DNA of 64,000 nucleotides from Fibrobacterota bacterium (GTDB lineage: Bacteria > Fibrobacterota > Fibrobacteria > UBA11236), in NCBI GenBank assembly GCA_028287465.1, contig JAQBPO010000050.1:62001-126000 (forward strand). Reading direction: 5' to 3'. Under the pieces are notes generated by a model. The model made no database searches, was not told the DNA's origin, and saw only the letters and a program-made list of their open reading frames with translations. Below, one piece after another: positions 25,504 to 33,907 of the stretch (position 1 is the first letter of the stretch; the number at the start of each line of letters is the position of its first letter). The position numbers and the translations under genes were made by a program.

Positions 25504-28500
25504 TCATGAGCATCCGCTCGTCGTCCCGCAATCTTCGCAGACCACGCAGGTGCCGTTCCGGCGCACCCGTATGGAACAGCAGGATCCGCAGCTTTCCCCG
25601 GTGTATCCCGCCCGCTTGGCCTGATCCCGGGGCATGGCCTTCTGGTCCTGCGCGGCCTGGAGGAACTCCGGCGCCATGGCCGTGACCATGACCTTGTCGA
25701 GGGATGGGGATGCCGCGGCGGCCTTGGCAGGGGGCGCCTTCGCCTCCGCGGGCTTGATGTGCAAGTAATCGGTTTCGCCCAGGTAGGTGGATCCCAGGAC
25801 GCGGAAGATCAGGTCGAGGATGGAGGTGCAATTCTTGATATGATCGTGCCCTTCCACGGGACCGGCCGGCTCGAAACGGGTGAAGGTGAAGGTATCCACC
25901 AGTTCCTCCAAGGGAACCCCGTATTGCAGGGCCTTGGACGTGAGCACGGCGAAACAATTCAGGATGCCCCGGTACGCGGCGCCCTCCTTGTACATGTCGA
26001 TGAAAATCTCGCCCAGGGATCCGTCGGGATATTCCCCGGTCCTCAGGAAGACCTTATGGCCGGAAACGGTCGCTTCCTGCACGAACCCGCCCCTCCGCGT
26101 AGGGAGGCGCATGCGGACCGGGCGCTTGGCCGTCTCCGGTTCCGAAGGCTTGGACGACACCGGCGCCAGGGTCGATTTCACGGGTAGGGGGGAGGATAGG
26201 GGGAAGGACGCGGAAGGGGAAACCGCAGCGCACCCGGCCTCCTTCCTCACCGATTGGCCCGGAGCCTGCACGGCCTTCTTGCGGACCTTGGAATTCAGCG
26301 GTTGGGAAAGCTTGCTGCCGTCGCGGTAGACGGCCACGGCCTTGATCATGGATTTCCACGCGGCGAAATACACGTCGCGCACATCCGCCACCGTGGCGGT
26401 GGCGGGGAGGTTCACGGTCTTGGAGATGGCGCCGCTGAGGAACGGCTGGGCGGCGGCCATGATGCGCAGATGCCCTTGCGGGGAGACGCAACGGACGCCC
26501 CTGCCGCAGGGATTGGCGCAATCGAAGACGGGATAGTGGGCCGGGTCGAGCCCGGGCGCGCCTTCCACCGTCTGGGCCCCGCAAATGGCCAGATCCGCCT
26601 CGTCGATTTCCGAAGGCGTGAACCCCAGATCCTCCAGGATGGCCTGCCCGCCCCGGGAAATCACCGCATCGGGGATGCCCAGGGACTTCAGGAATCCGGC
26701 CCCGAGCACGTAGGGGGAGAACGCGTCCGACAAGGACAGGCTGCGGGATAAGGCCTTTTCCACGGCCGCGGTTTTTACGTCCGGGAACCCCCTGAGATAC
26801 AGGGCCGGGGCGTCGATATGGGGGGCGGCCTCGAGGGTGCCCGAGCCCACGCACCAGGTCACGATGGCCGACACGTCCTTGGCGCCGTACCCCAGGGTGC
26901 GCAAGGCCATCGGCAGGGATCGGTTGACGATCTTCATGTACCCGCCGCCGGACAGCTTCTTGAATTTGACCAGGGAGAAATCGGGTTCTATCCCGGTCGT
27001 ATCGCAATCCATGAGCAGGCCGATGGTGCCGGTAGGCGCGAGCACGGTAACCTGCGCGTTGCGGTATCCGGATGACTCCCCGCGCGATAAGGCGGTTCCC
27101 CAGGAGGCTTCGGCGGCATCGGCCAGGGCCCCGGGGCAAAGGGTCCGGTCCAGGCCGATGGGGGAGGCCGTGAGCCCTTCATACCCCGCCGTTTCCCCGC
27201 GGGCGGCGCGGACGTGGTTCCGGACCACCCGGAGCATATCCTCGCGGTTGGGCGCGAACCGGGGGAAGGCGCCCAGGGCTTCGGCCATTTCAGCCGATGC
27301 GGCATAGGCCTCGCCGCCCATCAAGGCCGTGAGGCCTCCCGTATAGGCGGAAGCCTTGGCGCCATCGTAGGGTATCCCGGCCCGCATCAGGAAGGCGCCG
27401 AGGTTGGCGTAGCCGAGCCCCAGGGTGCGGAAGTCATGGGTCTTTTGGGCGATGTCCTTCGAGGGGAATTGCGCCATGCCCACGGAGATGTCCAGGATCA
27501 CGGTCCAGATGCGGACCGCGTGGCGGAAGTCCTCGATACGCAGGGAACCGTCGGCATCCTGGAACCGGACCAGATTGAGGCTGGCCAGGTTGCAGGCGGT
27601 ATCGTCCAGGAACATGTATTCGGAACAGGGATTGGAAGCGCGGATGGGCCCGTCCTTGGGGCAGGTATGCCATTCGTTGATGGTATCCGAGAATTGCACG
27701 CCCGGGTCCGCGGATTCCCAGGCCGAGAGCGCGACCAGATCCCAAAGCTGCTGCGCTTTCACCGTCTTGAGGATGCTCCCGTCGGTCCGCGCCGTCAGGT
27801 TCCAATCGCGTCCTTCCTGGACGGCCTCCAGAAAGGCCGCGGGCACGCGTACGGAATTGTTCGAGTTCTGGCCGCTTACCGTGGCATAGGCTTCCCCTTC
27901 GAACCCCGTGTCCAATTCCGGGACCGGCTCCGGCTTGAGGCCCTGTCCAGCCAAAGCCTCCATGCGCCCGGCCCAGCCGTCGGGAATCAGAACCATGCCC
28001 GGACCGGCTGCCGCGGAGACCGGGCCTTCGCCGCGGTTCAGGAGCCGGGATCCGGCGACCATGGCCGCGACCTTGGCCTCCTCGCGGCTCTTCCACCGGA
28101 TGAAGGCCTCGATTTCGGGGTGATCCAGATCCAGGCAGACCATCTTCGCGGCGCGGCGCGTGGTGCCCCCGGACTTGATGGCGCCCGCCGCGCGATCGAA
28201 AACCTTGAGGAAGGACATCAGTCCGGAGGATTTGCCGCCCCCTTTCAAGGGTTCGCCTTCCGCCCGGATGGAACTGAAATTGGTGCCGGTGCCGGAACCG
28301 TATTTGAAGATACGTCCCTCCTTGGCCAGCAGGCTGTAAAGCCCATGCTCCCCCAGAAGGTCATCGTCCACGGATTGGATGAAGCAGGCATGGGGTTGCG
28401 GGCGGGAATAGGCATCCGTGGAGGCTTTCAATCCGCCATCCTCCGGATCCACGTACCAATGGCCTTGCGCCTCGCCCGTGATCCCGTATTTCCAGGCCAG

Positions 28501-28884
28501 GCCGGTATTGAACCATTGCGGGGAGTTGGGAGCGGCCATTTGCGTGAGAAGCATATAGGCGGCTTCGTCGTAGAAAGCCTTGGCGTCGGCGGGAGAATCG
28601 AAGTATCCCAGGCGTTCGCCCCAATGGCGCCAACATCCGGCGAGCCTGTCCACAACCTGCTTCACGGAGGTTTCGCAACCGGTTACGGGGACATCGCTCC
28701 TGCGCAGGTATTTCTGGGCCAGGATATCCACGGCCGTCTGCGACCATCCCGTAGGGACTTCGACGGACAAGGTTTCCGTGGCGAGGTCGGCGTCCGGATT
28801 CCGGATGATGGACGCGCGCGTTTCGTATTGCAGGGTCTCGAAAGGGCTCTTGTCCGGATCCGTGAATCTCCTGGTGAACTGCAT
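25504..28884 (-). CDS. nrdJ: Adenosylcobalamin-dependent (class II) ribonucleotide reductase
   Basis: About 1126 residues; start at the ATG at 28884 (AAAGG upstream), giving MQFTRRFTDPDKSPFETLQY; the frame extends 30 codons upstream without need. Class II features: the NSPQWFNTG segment, GSGTGTNFSSIRAEGE, TTRRAAKMVCLDLDHPEI, FSDTINEWHTCP and NPCSEYMFLDDTACNLASLN in the catalytic barrel, and a C-terminal Cys cluster (SCGSCCSIRV, CVVCEDC) for reductant transfer. It makes deoxynucleotides without oxygen or a diiron cofactor, suiting growth under shifting oxygen. I looked upstream for a cobalamin riboswitch and saw none. Convergent with nosY. Confidence 0.96.
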   Translation of the reverse strand: MQFTRRFTDPDKSPFETLQYETRASIIRNPDADLATETLSVEVPTGWSQTAVDILAQKYLRRSDVPVTGCETSVKQVVDRLAGCWRHWGERLGYFDSPADAKAFYDEAAYMLLTQMAAPNSPQWFNTGLAWKYGITGEAQGHWYVDPEDGGLKASTDAYSRPQPHACFIQSVDDDLLGEHGLYSLLAKEGRIFKYGSGTGTNFSSIRAEGEPLKGGGKSSGLMSFLKVFDRAAGAIKSGGTTRRAAKMVCLDLDHPEIEAFIRWKSREEAKVAAMVAGSRLLNRGEGPVSAAAGPGMVLIPDGWAGRMEALAGQGLKPEPVPELDTGFEGEAYATVSGQNSNNSVRVPAAFLEAVQEGRDWNLTARTDGSILKTVKAQQLWDLVALSAWESADPGVQFSDTINEWHTCPKDGPIRASNPCSEYMFLDDTACNLASLNLVRFQDADGSLRIEDFRHAVRIWTVILDISVGMAQFPSKDIAQKTHDFRTLGLGYANLGAFLMRAGIPYDGAKASAYTGGLTALMGGEAYAASAEMAEALGAFPRFAPNREDMLRVVRNHVRAARGETAGYEGLTASPIGLDRTLCPGALADAAEASWGTALSRGESSGYRNAQVTVLAPTGTIGLLMDCDTTGIEPDFSLVKFKKLSGGGYMKIVNRSLPMALRTLGYGAKDVSAIVTWCVGSGTLEAAPHIDAPALYLRGFPDVKTAAVEKALSRSLSLSDAFSPYVLGAGFLKSLGIPDAVISRGGQAILEDLGFTPSEIDEADLAICGAQTVEGAPGLDPAHYPVFDCANPCGRGVRCVSPQGHLRIMAAAQPFLSGAISKTVNLPATATVADVRDVYFAAWKSMIKAVAVYRDGSKLSQPLNSKVRKKAVQAPGQSVRKEAGCAAVSPSASFPLSSPLPVKSTLAPVSSKPSEPETAKRPVRMRLPTRRGGFVQEATVSGHKVFLRTGEYPDGSLGEIFIDMYKEGAAYRGILNCFAVLTSKALQYGVPLEELVDTFTFTRFEPAGPVEGHDHIKNCTSILDLIFRVLGSTYLGETDYLHIKPAEAKAPPAKAAAASPSLDKVMVTAMAPEFLQAAQDQKAMPRDQAKRAGYTGESCGSCCSIRVRRNGTCVVCEDCGTTSGCS

Positions 28885-29084
28885 GCGATCGCCTTTCCTG
28901 TCGGACCCGGGGAATCGGGGTCCATTGGGAAATAAGCGAACCGCAATTGACGGGCCAAAGGCCGTGAGCCACAATTCCTGGTGGATTCGCGAAAGCCCGG
29001 ACCCTGCCCGCGGCGTTCCGCCATTTTGGCATGACGGATTGGCAACCGCGCCGGATCAGCGCGCGATCCAGGGTAACCCGGGCG

Positions 29085-30311
29085 TTAACGGCCGGGGAAG
29101 ACCCGGACGAGCGGAAGGAAAATCCTGCCCCAGATGGAAAGGGCGGTCAGGGCGAACCCGGCGGCGATGGCCAGGTGCATCCCATGCCCGCCCGGCCAGA
29201 AATCCGTGGCGATGCGCGTGGCCAGGGCCAGGACGAGCAGCATCCCCAACAGCCGGATCCTCCCGCCATGCAAGCCGAGGATTTCCATGCGGCCCGCATG
29301 GGCCGCCGTGACCCGGGAAGCGATGGATAGGGTCAGCCGCAGGAACCCGGAAAGGAAGATCACGTGCTCCCAGGCCAGGAGATGTTGGGGCCGGAAAACC
29401 GGCATGAGCATGCCCGCTCCCATCACGGCCATGGATATCCGCGCGCTCCTGAGGAAGGGCTGGAGTTTCCCCGGAACCTTGTGGATCCCGAGTCCGGCGA
29501 AAAGGAACCAAATCCAGACCGCGGCGCGAAGCGCGTAAGCCGCCCGGATCCCCAGGTCCCCGTATCCTTTCAAAAGACCCAGGATTTCGATGAGGAAGCT
29601 CCCCAGGAAAAGCGCGCAAAGGATGGCGGAGGTGGCCATCCCCCTGCCCTTTCCGGCCATCAGCGCCTTGGGATCCACGGGACCGTTGGCGAAGAGCTTG
29701 GGCAGGAGGAATCCCCCTACGCCCAGGATCAGGAGTAATGGGAACGCCTGGAATTGCAGGAGCGATCCCGCCCGGATGGACGGCCCTCCGAGCCAACCCA
29801 TCAGGCCGCCCATCTTCAGGAGGGTGCCCAGAACGTCCACCAGCATCGCGGCCGCGATGAAAAGGAAATCGGGAGGCGGGTTCGATCGCCGCTCGGGGAA
29901 TCTCCTGGCCGCGAAGAGCAGGAAGGTGGCGATGGCGGCCAGATGCAGGCTTTGGGCAGCCAGGGGCGCGCCCGCAAGGGAGGCCGCGATGAGCCCGGAC
30001 AGCAGGAGGGGAAAGAGGCAGAAGGAGGCCCGGTCCAGGGGATCCACCCCCAATACCTTGGGAAGCATGGTCGTCAGGAATCCGAAAATGAAGCAGAGCA
30101 GGAAGCCCTGGATCTGGATCACGGCATGGCCCTGTCCGGGATAGGGAAAGGCCTGCGGCCAGAAGAAATACGGGATCCAGATGCCTATCCCTATGGCGGC
30201 GCCCGCGATCCCCAATGGGAACAGGAGGCGATACGGTTCCCTCCGCAGCTTTTCCAGGTCCAGGCGGGACGGTGCGTTCGCTATGGGCATTACCGGTTTC
30301 GTCGCGATCAT
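29085..30311 (-). CDS. nnrS: NnrS-family haem/copper membrane protein
   Basis: 408 residues with about twelve membrane helices. The opening RREPYRLLFPLGIAGAAIGIG and the later GFLTTMLPKVLG, WEHVIFLSGFLRLTLSI and GRIRLLGMLLVLALATRIATDF fit the NnrS family. NnrS proteins protect against nitrosative stress and are usually co-regulated with NO/N2O metabolism. ATG at 30311 with AAGGGA upstream. It is divergent from the large cytochrome operon, sharing a roughly 290-base regulatory region, which suggests co-regulation. Confidence 0.92.
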   Translation of the reverse strand: MIATKPVMPIANAPSRLDLEKLRREPYRLLFPLGIAGAAIGIGIWIPYFFWPQAFPYPGQGHAVIQIQGFLLCFIFGFLTTMLPKVLGVDPLDRASFCLFPLLLSGLIAASLAGAPLAAQSLHLAAIATFLLFAARRFPERRSNPPPDFLFIAAAMLVDVLGTLLKMGGLMGWLGGPSIRAGSLLQFQAFPLLLILGVGGFLLPKLFANGPVDPKALMAGKGRGMATSAILCALFLGSFLIEILGLLKGYGDLGIRAAYALRAAVWIWFLFAGLGIHKVPGKLQPFLRSARISMAVMGAGMLMPVFRPQHLLAWEHVIFLSGFLRLTLSIASRVTAAHAGRMEILGLHGGRIRLLGMLLVLALATRIATDFWPGGHGMHLAIAAGFALTALSIWGRIFLPLVRVFPGR

Positions 30312-30603
30312 ATCAATCCCTTTGGATGAGCCTACCCTATGGAAAATACCACGGTGGCCCCGGATCCGTACTCCTGCGGTTATGTCAATTCGCGGCCCCG
30401 GAATGCCATTCTGGCAGGCCGGAAAGGGGCCGTGGAGGCATACGTAGCGTGAACGTTACTTGGATGCGGCTTGGATAAGCGGATTCGGGGAAGATCGTCC
30501 GGAACCGCATGATGGTGCGGAATTTGCTCAGCACCTTCATCCTAGGAAATGGGTTTTCAATCGCAATCGCGGTCCGGTAGGGCCGATCGGAACGGGGACT
30601 GGT
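30312..30603. promoter_or_regulatory. Divergent intergenic region between nnrS and the cytochrome operon
   Basis: About 292 bases that must carry promoters for both directions. I looked for FNR/NNR-type TTGAT-N4-ATCAA or TTGAC-N4-GTCAA sites and found only an unconvincing half site (TTATGTCAA near 30380). The 30460-30600 part is an open frame upstream of the CydA-like gene without coding character. Confidence 0.4.
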
Positions 30604-32616
30604 TTGCGGACAACCATTCGAATCGACGGCATGTTGGCCTTGGCGGTCTTGGCGTTCCTTACGCCCGGACCCGTTCGCGCCGAGGCCCCGCCGCTCATGA
30701 AACAAAGCGACTGCCTGGCCTGCCATCAACCCGACCGCAAGGTGGTGGGTCCCTCCTTCACGGATATCGCGGGACGATACGGGACCGCGGACATCCCCAA
30801 GCTCGTCCAGAAGGTCAAACAAGGCGGAGCGGGAAACTGGGGCGCCCTGGCCATGTCGCCGCACCCGGACCTGAAGGATGCCGACCTGGGCGCCATGATC
30901 GGCTGGATCCTTACCGCCCACGCGCCGGGAGCGAATCCGGCCAAGGGACCGGACGTCATCGCCGGCACCAAGCCCGGCCAGGAGGCGCCTGCCTACCGGA
31001 ACTTCCCCGTGATCGGCAGCCGCGTGGCGATTTGGATCGTGGCGCAATTGCATCTGATGTTCGCCGCCTTCGTGCTGGCCGTGCCCATGTTCGCCTTCAT
31101 CATCGAGTTGATCGGATACCGCACCAAGGACGAGCGATACGATCACCTGGCGCACGAATTCACCAAGCTCCTCTCCACCTCCTTTTCCTTCACCGCCTCC
31201 TTGGGCGTGCTGCTTTCCTTCCTGCTTATCTTCCTGTATCCGAAATTGATGTCCTACATGACCGCCATTTTCGGATGGACCTTTCTGCCGTACGTCCTGC
31301 TCTTCTTCGCGGAAACGGTATTCCTGTACAGCTATTACTACGGATGGGGGAAGTTCCATCCCAAGGTGCATCTCCTGTTGGGCCTGGGACTGAACATCAC
31401 GGGCATGGGCATCCTGTTCATCGCCGATTCCTGGCTCACCTTCATGAACTCGCCCAATGGCGTCACGGAAAGCGGCGAACTCGTCAATCGATGGGCCGCC
31501 GTCCACAACTTCACCTGGATGCCCATCAACGTGCACCGGATCATCGCCAATATCGCCTTCGGCGGATCGATCGCGGGGGCGTACGCGGCCTTCAAGTTCC
31601 TCGACGCCAAGACGGATGAGGAGCGGGCGCATTACGATTGGATGGGGTATATCGGGAACTTCATCGCCATCAGCGGGCTTTTGCCCTTGCCGTTCGCGGG
31701 CTATTGGCTGGGAAAGGAAATCTACGCCTACTCCCAGAACATGGGCATGACCCTGATGGGAGGCGCGTTCTCCTGGCTTTTCATCATCCAGGCGGTCCTC
31801 ATCGGGACGCTTTTCCTGGCCGTCAACTATTACCTGTGGCTGGGGATGGAACGCATCGAGGGGGCGGAGCGGTTCCGCAAGTTCATCAAATACCTGCTGG
31901 GCGGCGTCACGGTCTGCTTCCTGGTCTGGGCCACGCCGCATTCCCTGGTGGCCACGGTGGAGGAGTCCCGCAAGATGGGCGGCGCCCACCATCCCGCCCT
32001 GGGCGTGCTCGGCGTGATGTCCGCCAAGAACACCGCCGTCAACATCCTCATCCTCACCACCTACGTCAGCTTCCTGCTCTACCGCCGCGGCAATAAGAAA
32101 GCCACGGTCCCCTGGGCCAAGACCGGGGACCGCATCGAATTCCTGATCTTCGCGTCCTCGGCGATCTTCGTCATCTTCCTGGGCGTGCTCGGGTATTTCG
32201 TCGAGGCCAAGGTCCGGATCCGGCTCTCCGTCCCCCAGGTGGCGGCCGTCCTCTTCGCCATGATATCCGTCACCGTGATCGATATCTTCATGTTCCGCAA
32301 GGCGGAAATCACCGGGGAAATACGATGGGGCAAGATCCCCAGGCGGGCGCAATACGCCCTGTTCCTGATCGCCATCACCTTCACCTGGATAATGGGCCTG
32401 ATGGGCTACGTGCGCGCGGGGATCCGGCAGCATTGGCACGTGTATGGGGTGATGCGTGACGAGTCCATCAATGCCTTCACGCCCACCCTGGGTTTCGCCG
32501 CCAAGGTCGTATCCGTCACCGTGCTCCTCTTTTTCGGTTTCCTGGCGATCATCTTCTGGCTGACCGGACTGACGACGAGCGCGGACTGGAAGCCGCGCAA
32601 GGACGGCCAGGCATGA
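30604..32616 (+). CDS. Cytochrome c domain fused to a cytochrome bd-superfamily (CydA-like) subunit
   Basis: About 670 residues from a TTG at 30604 (GGGGA upstream), which gives a charged signal start RTTIRIDGMLALAVLAF; the ATG at 30631 and a longer frame from 30460 are alternatives. Haem c motif CLACH is at 38-42. The membrane part aligns by eye with CydA: AQLHLMFAAF (first His ligand), FFAETVFLYSYYYGWGKF (active-site Glu), ILFIADSWLTFMNSP, NVHRIIANIAFGG (second His) and IRQHWHVYGVMR near the C-terminus (GRQPW in quinol oxidases). The long quinol-binding Q loop is missing and no CydB gene follows. I infer a cytochrome-fed bd-type oxygen, or possibly NO, reductase. Confidence 0.85.
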   Translation: MRTTIRIDGMLALAVLAFLTPGPVRAEAPPLMKQSDCLACHQPDRKVVGPSFTDIAGRYGTADIPKLVQKVKQGGAGNWGALAMSPHPDLKDADLGAMIGWILTAHAPGANPAKGPDVIAGTKPGQEAPAYRNFPVIGSRVAIWIVAQLHLMFAAFVLAVPMFAFIIELIGYRTKDERYDHLAHEFTKLLSTSFSFTASLGVLLSFLLIFLYPKLMSYMTAIFGWTFLPYVLLFFAETVFLYSYYYGWGKFHPKVHLLLGLGLNITGMGILFIADSWLTFMNSPNGVTESGELVNRWAAVHNFTWMPINVHRIIANIAFGGSIAGAYAAFKFLDAKTDEERAHYDWMGYIGNFIAISGLLPLPFAGYWLGKEIYAYSQNMGMTLMGGAFSWLFIIQAVLIGTLFLAVNYYLWLGMERIEGAERFRKFIKYLLGGVTVCFLVWATPHSLVATVEESRKMGGAHHPALGVLGVMSAKNTAVNILILTTYVSFLLYRRGNKKATVPWAKTGDRIEFLIFASSAIFVIFLGVLGYFVEAKVRIRLSVPQVAAVLFAMISVTVIDIFMFRKAEITGEIRWGKIPRRAQYALFLIAITFTWIMGLMGYVRAGIRQHWHVYGVMRDESINAFTPTLGFAAKVVSVTVLLFFGFLAIIFWLTGLTTSADWKPRKDGQA

Positions 32617-33098
32617 AAACGGCGCTGAAGCTCCTGCTCTTCACCCTGCTCGTCACCGGCTTCTACACCTATATCGGCCAGATGGTGCCGCAAACGGAGG
32701 TCCATCCCCCCAAGACCCGGGAACTCCGGGCGGACATGACCCAGGACGAATTGATCGAAGCCGGTCAGGAAATCGTGGGCGGCAAAGGGACCTGTCTGGG
32801 TTGCCATACCATCGGGGCGGACAAGCCCGGCCGGTTCCCGGACCTCGGGGGCGTCGGCGCCCGCGCCGGATCCCGGAAACCCGGGCTGACCGATGTCGAG
32901 TACCTGGCGGAGTCGCTCTATGATCCCAATGCCTTCATCGTGGAAGGGTATTCGCCCGGCATGCCGCAAATCAGCAAATCGCCCATCGGATTGACGGACC
33001 CGGAAATCCTGGCCGTCATCGCCTACCTGCAAAGCCTGGGCGGAGAGCCTTCCGTAACCTTGCAGACCCACTTGAAGCAGGCGAGGGCGCCGAAATGA
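32613..33098 (+). CDS. Membrane-anchored monohaem cytochrome c
   Basis: 161 residues. An N-terminal helix (ALKLLLFTLLVTGFYTYIG) anchors a periplasmic class I cytochrome with CLGCH at 61-65 and a likely Met ligand in SPGMPQISKS. The domain ends with the usual DPEILAVIAYLQSLGG helix. It overlaps the CydA-like gene by four bases (ATGA) and the next cytochrome gene likewise, so it is probably a subunit of the same complex. Function as an electron carrier is firm; partner assignment is by context. Confidence 0.9.
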   Translation: MKTALKLLLFTLLVTGFYTYIGQMVPQTEVHPPKTRELRADMTQDELIEAGQEIVGGKGTCLGCHTIGADKPGRFPDLGGVGARAGSRKPGLTDVEYLAESLYDPNAFIVEGYSPGMPQISKSPIGLTDPEILAVIAYLQSLGGEPSVTLQTHLKQARAPK

Positions 33099-33907
33099 AC
33101 TTCTGGGTCGTCGTACCGATGGTCCTCGCCTTGATCGGCCTGCGTTTTCTCAAACCCGGCATCCTCCTCTGGCTGGCGGCCTGGTGGGGCGGTTGTTTCA
33201 TTTTCCTACGGTTCGGGATCCTGCCGCCTTTGCCCTCATCCATCATCGGCCTCTTCATGGCCATCCTGACGGCCGCATTGGCCTTGTACGGGACCGCCGA
33301 CGCCGATAAACTGTCCGCCATCGGGAAATCCCTGCGGGCCTTCCTGATGGAGCGGCGCTTCGCCCCATGGCTCTGGGGATCCCTGGTGGTTATTCCGCTG
33401 CTCGTGGGTTTCAACGCGTATCGCCAGGCAACGAGCGAGGCCGTGGCGCCCGCGACGGGCCGGACCATCCACCCCGCGCCGCCTTCGGAAATCACCTTCC
33501 GGGGGAAGAAGATCGACATCCTTAAGGCATCCAATCCGTTCCGCGAATTGGAAGGGAAGGATAAGGCCGCTTTCGCCGGCCATGTCGCCGGAGGGCGCGC
33601 CATCTATTACAAGAACTGCGTGTTCTGCCACGGGGACAATATGGAGGGCGATGGCCTCTATTCCCATGGGCTGGATCCCCAGCCGGCGAATTTCGCGGAC
33701 CCGACCACCATCGCCATGCTGCAGGAGTCCTACCTCTTCTGGCGCATCGCCAAGGGCGGGCCGGGGCTTCCGGAGGAATCCGCCCCTTGGGCTTCGGCCA
33801 TGCCCGCCTGGGAGGCGACCCTGGGGGAGGACGAAATCTGGGACGTGATCCTTTTCCTTTATTCATTCACGGGCAGGAAGCCCAGGGCCCAGGAGCGTGC
33901 GGAATGA
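33095..33907 (+). CDS. Polytopic membrane protein with C-terminal cytochrome c domain
   Basis: 270 residues. The first 110 contain four hydrophobic segments (FWVVVPMVLALIGLRFL, LLWLAAWWGGCFIFLRFG, IIGLFMAILTAALALYG, WLWGSLVVIPLLVGFNAY). The rest is a periplasmic cytochrome c with CVFCH at 175-179 and a conserved AMPAWEATLGEDEIWDVILFLY ending in which the Met is a likely haem ligand. It overlaps its neighbours on both sides by four bases. The membrane part is not a family I recognise; it may dock the haem domain against the bd-like subunit. Confidence 0.87.
   Translation: MNFWVVVPMVLALIGLRFLKPGILLWLAAWWGGCFIFLRFGILPPLPSSIIGLFMAILTAALALYGTADADKLSAIGKSLRAFLMERRFAPWLWGSLVVIPLLVGFNAYRQATSEAVAPATGRTIHPAPPSEITFRGKKIDILKASNPFRELEGKDKAAFAGHVAGGRAIYYKNCVFCHGDNMEGDGLYSHGLDPQPANFADPTTIAMLQESYLFWRIAKGGPGLPEESAPWASAMPAWEATLGEDEIWDVILFLYSFTGRKPRAQERAE

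Noticed and set aside
27214-28935. 573-codon plus-strand open frame
   Set aside because: Antisense to nrdJ, whose class II reductase motifs are unambiguous.
28885-29084. Cobalamin riboswitch upstream of nrdJ
   Set aside because: I looked for a B12-box-like element in the leader on the minus strand and saw none; a covariance-model search would settle it.
30312-30603. FNR/NNR site between nnrS and the cytochrome operon
   Set aside because: Only a poor half site is present; no two-arm TTGAT/ATCAA or TTGAC/GTCAA match.
30385-32439. 684-codon minus-strand open frame
   Set aside because: Antisense to the CydA-like gene; composition is Asp/His/Gly-rich and hydrophilic with no fold signature.
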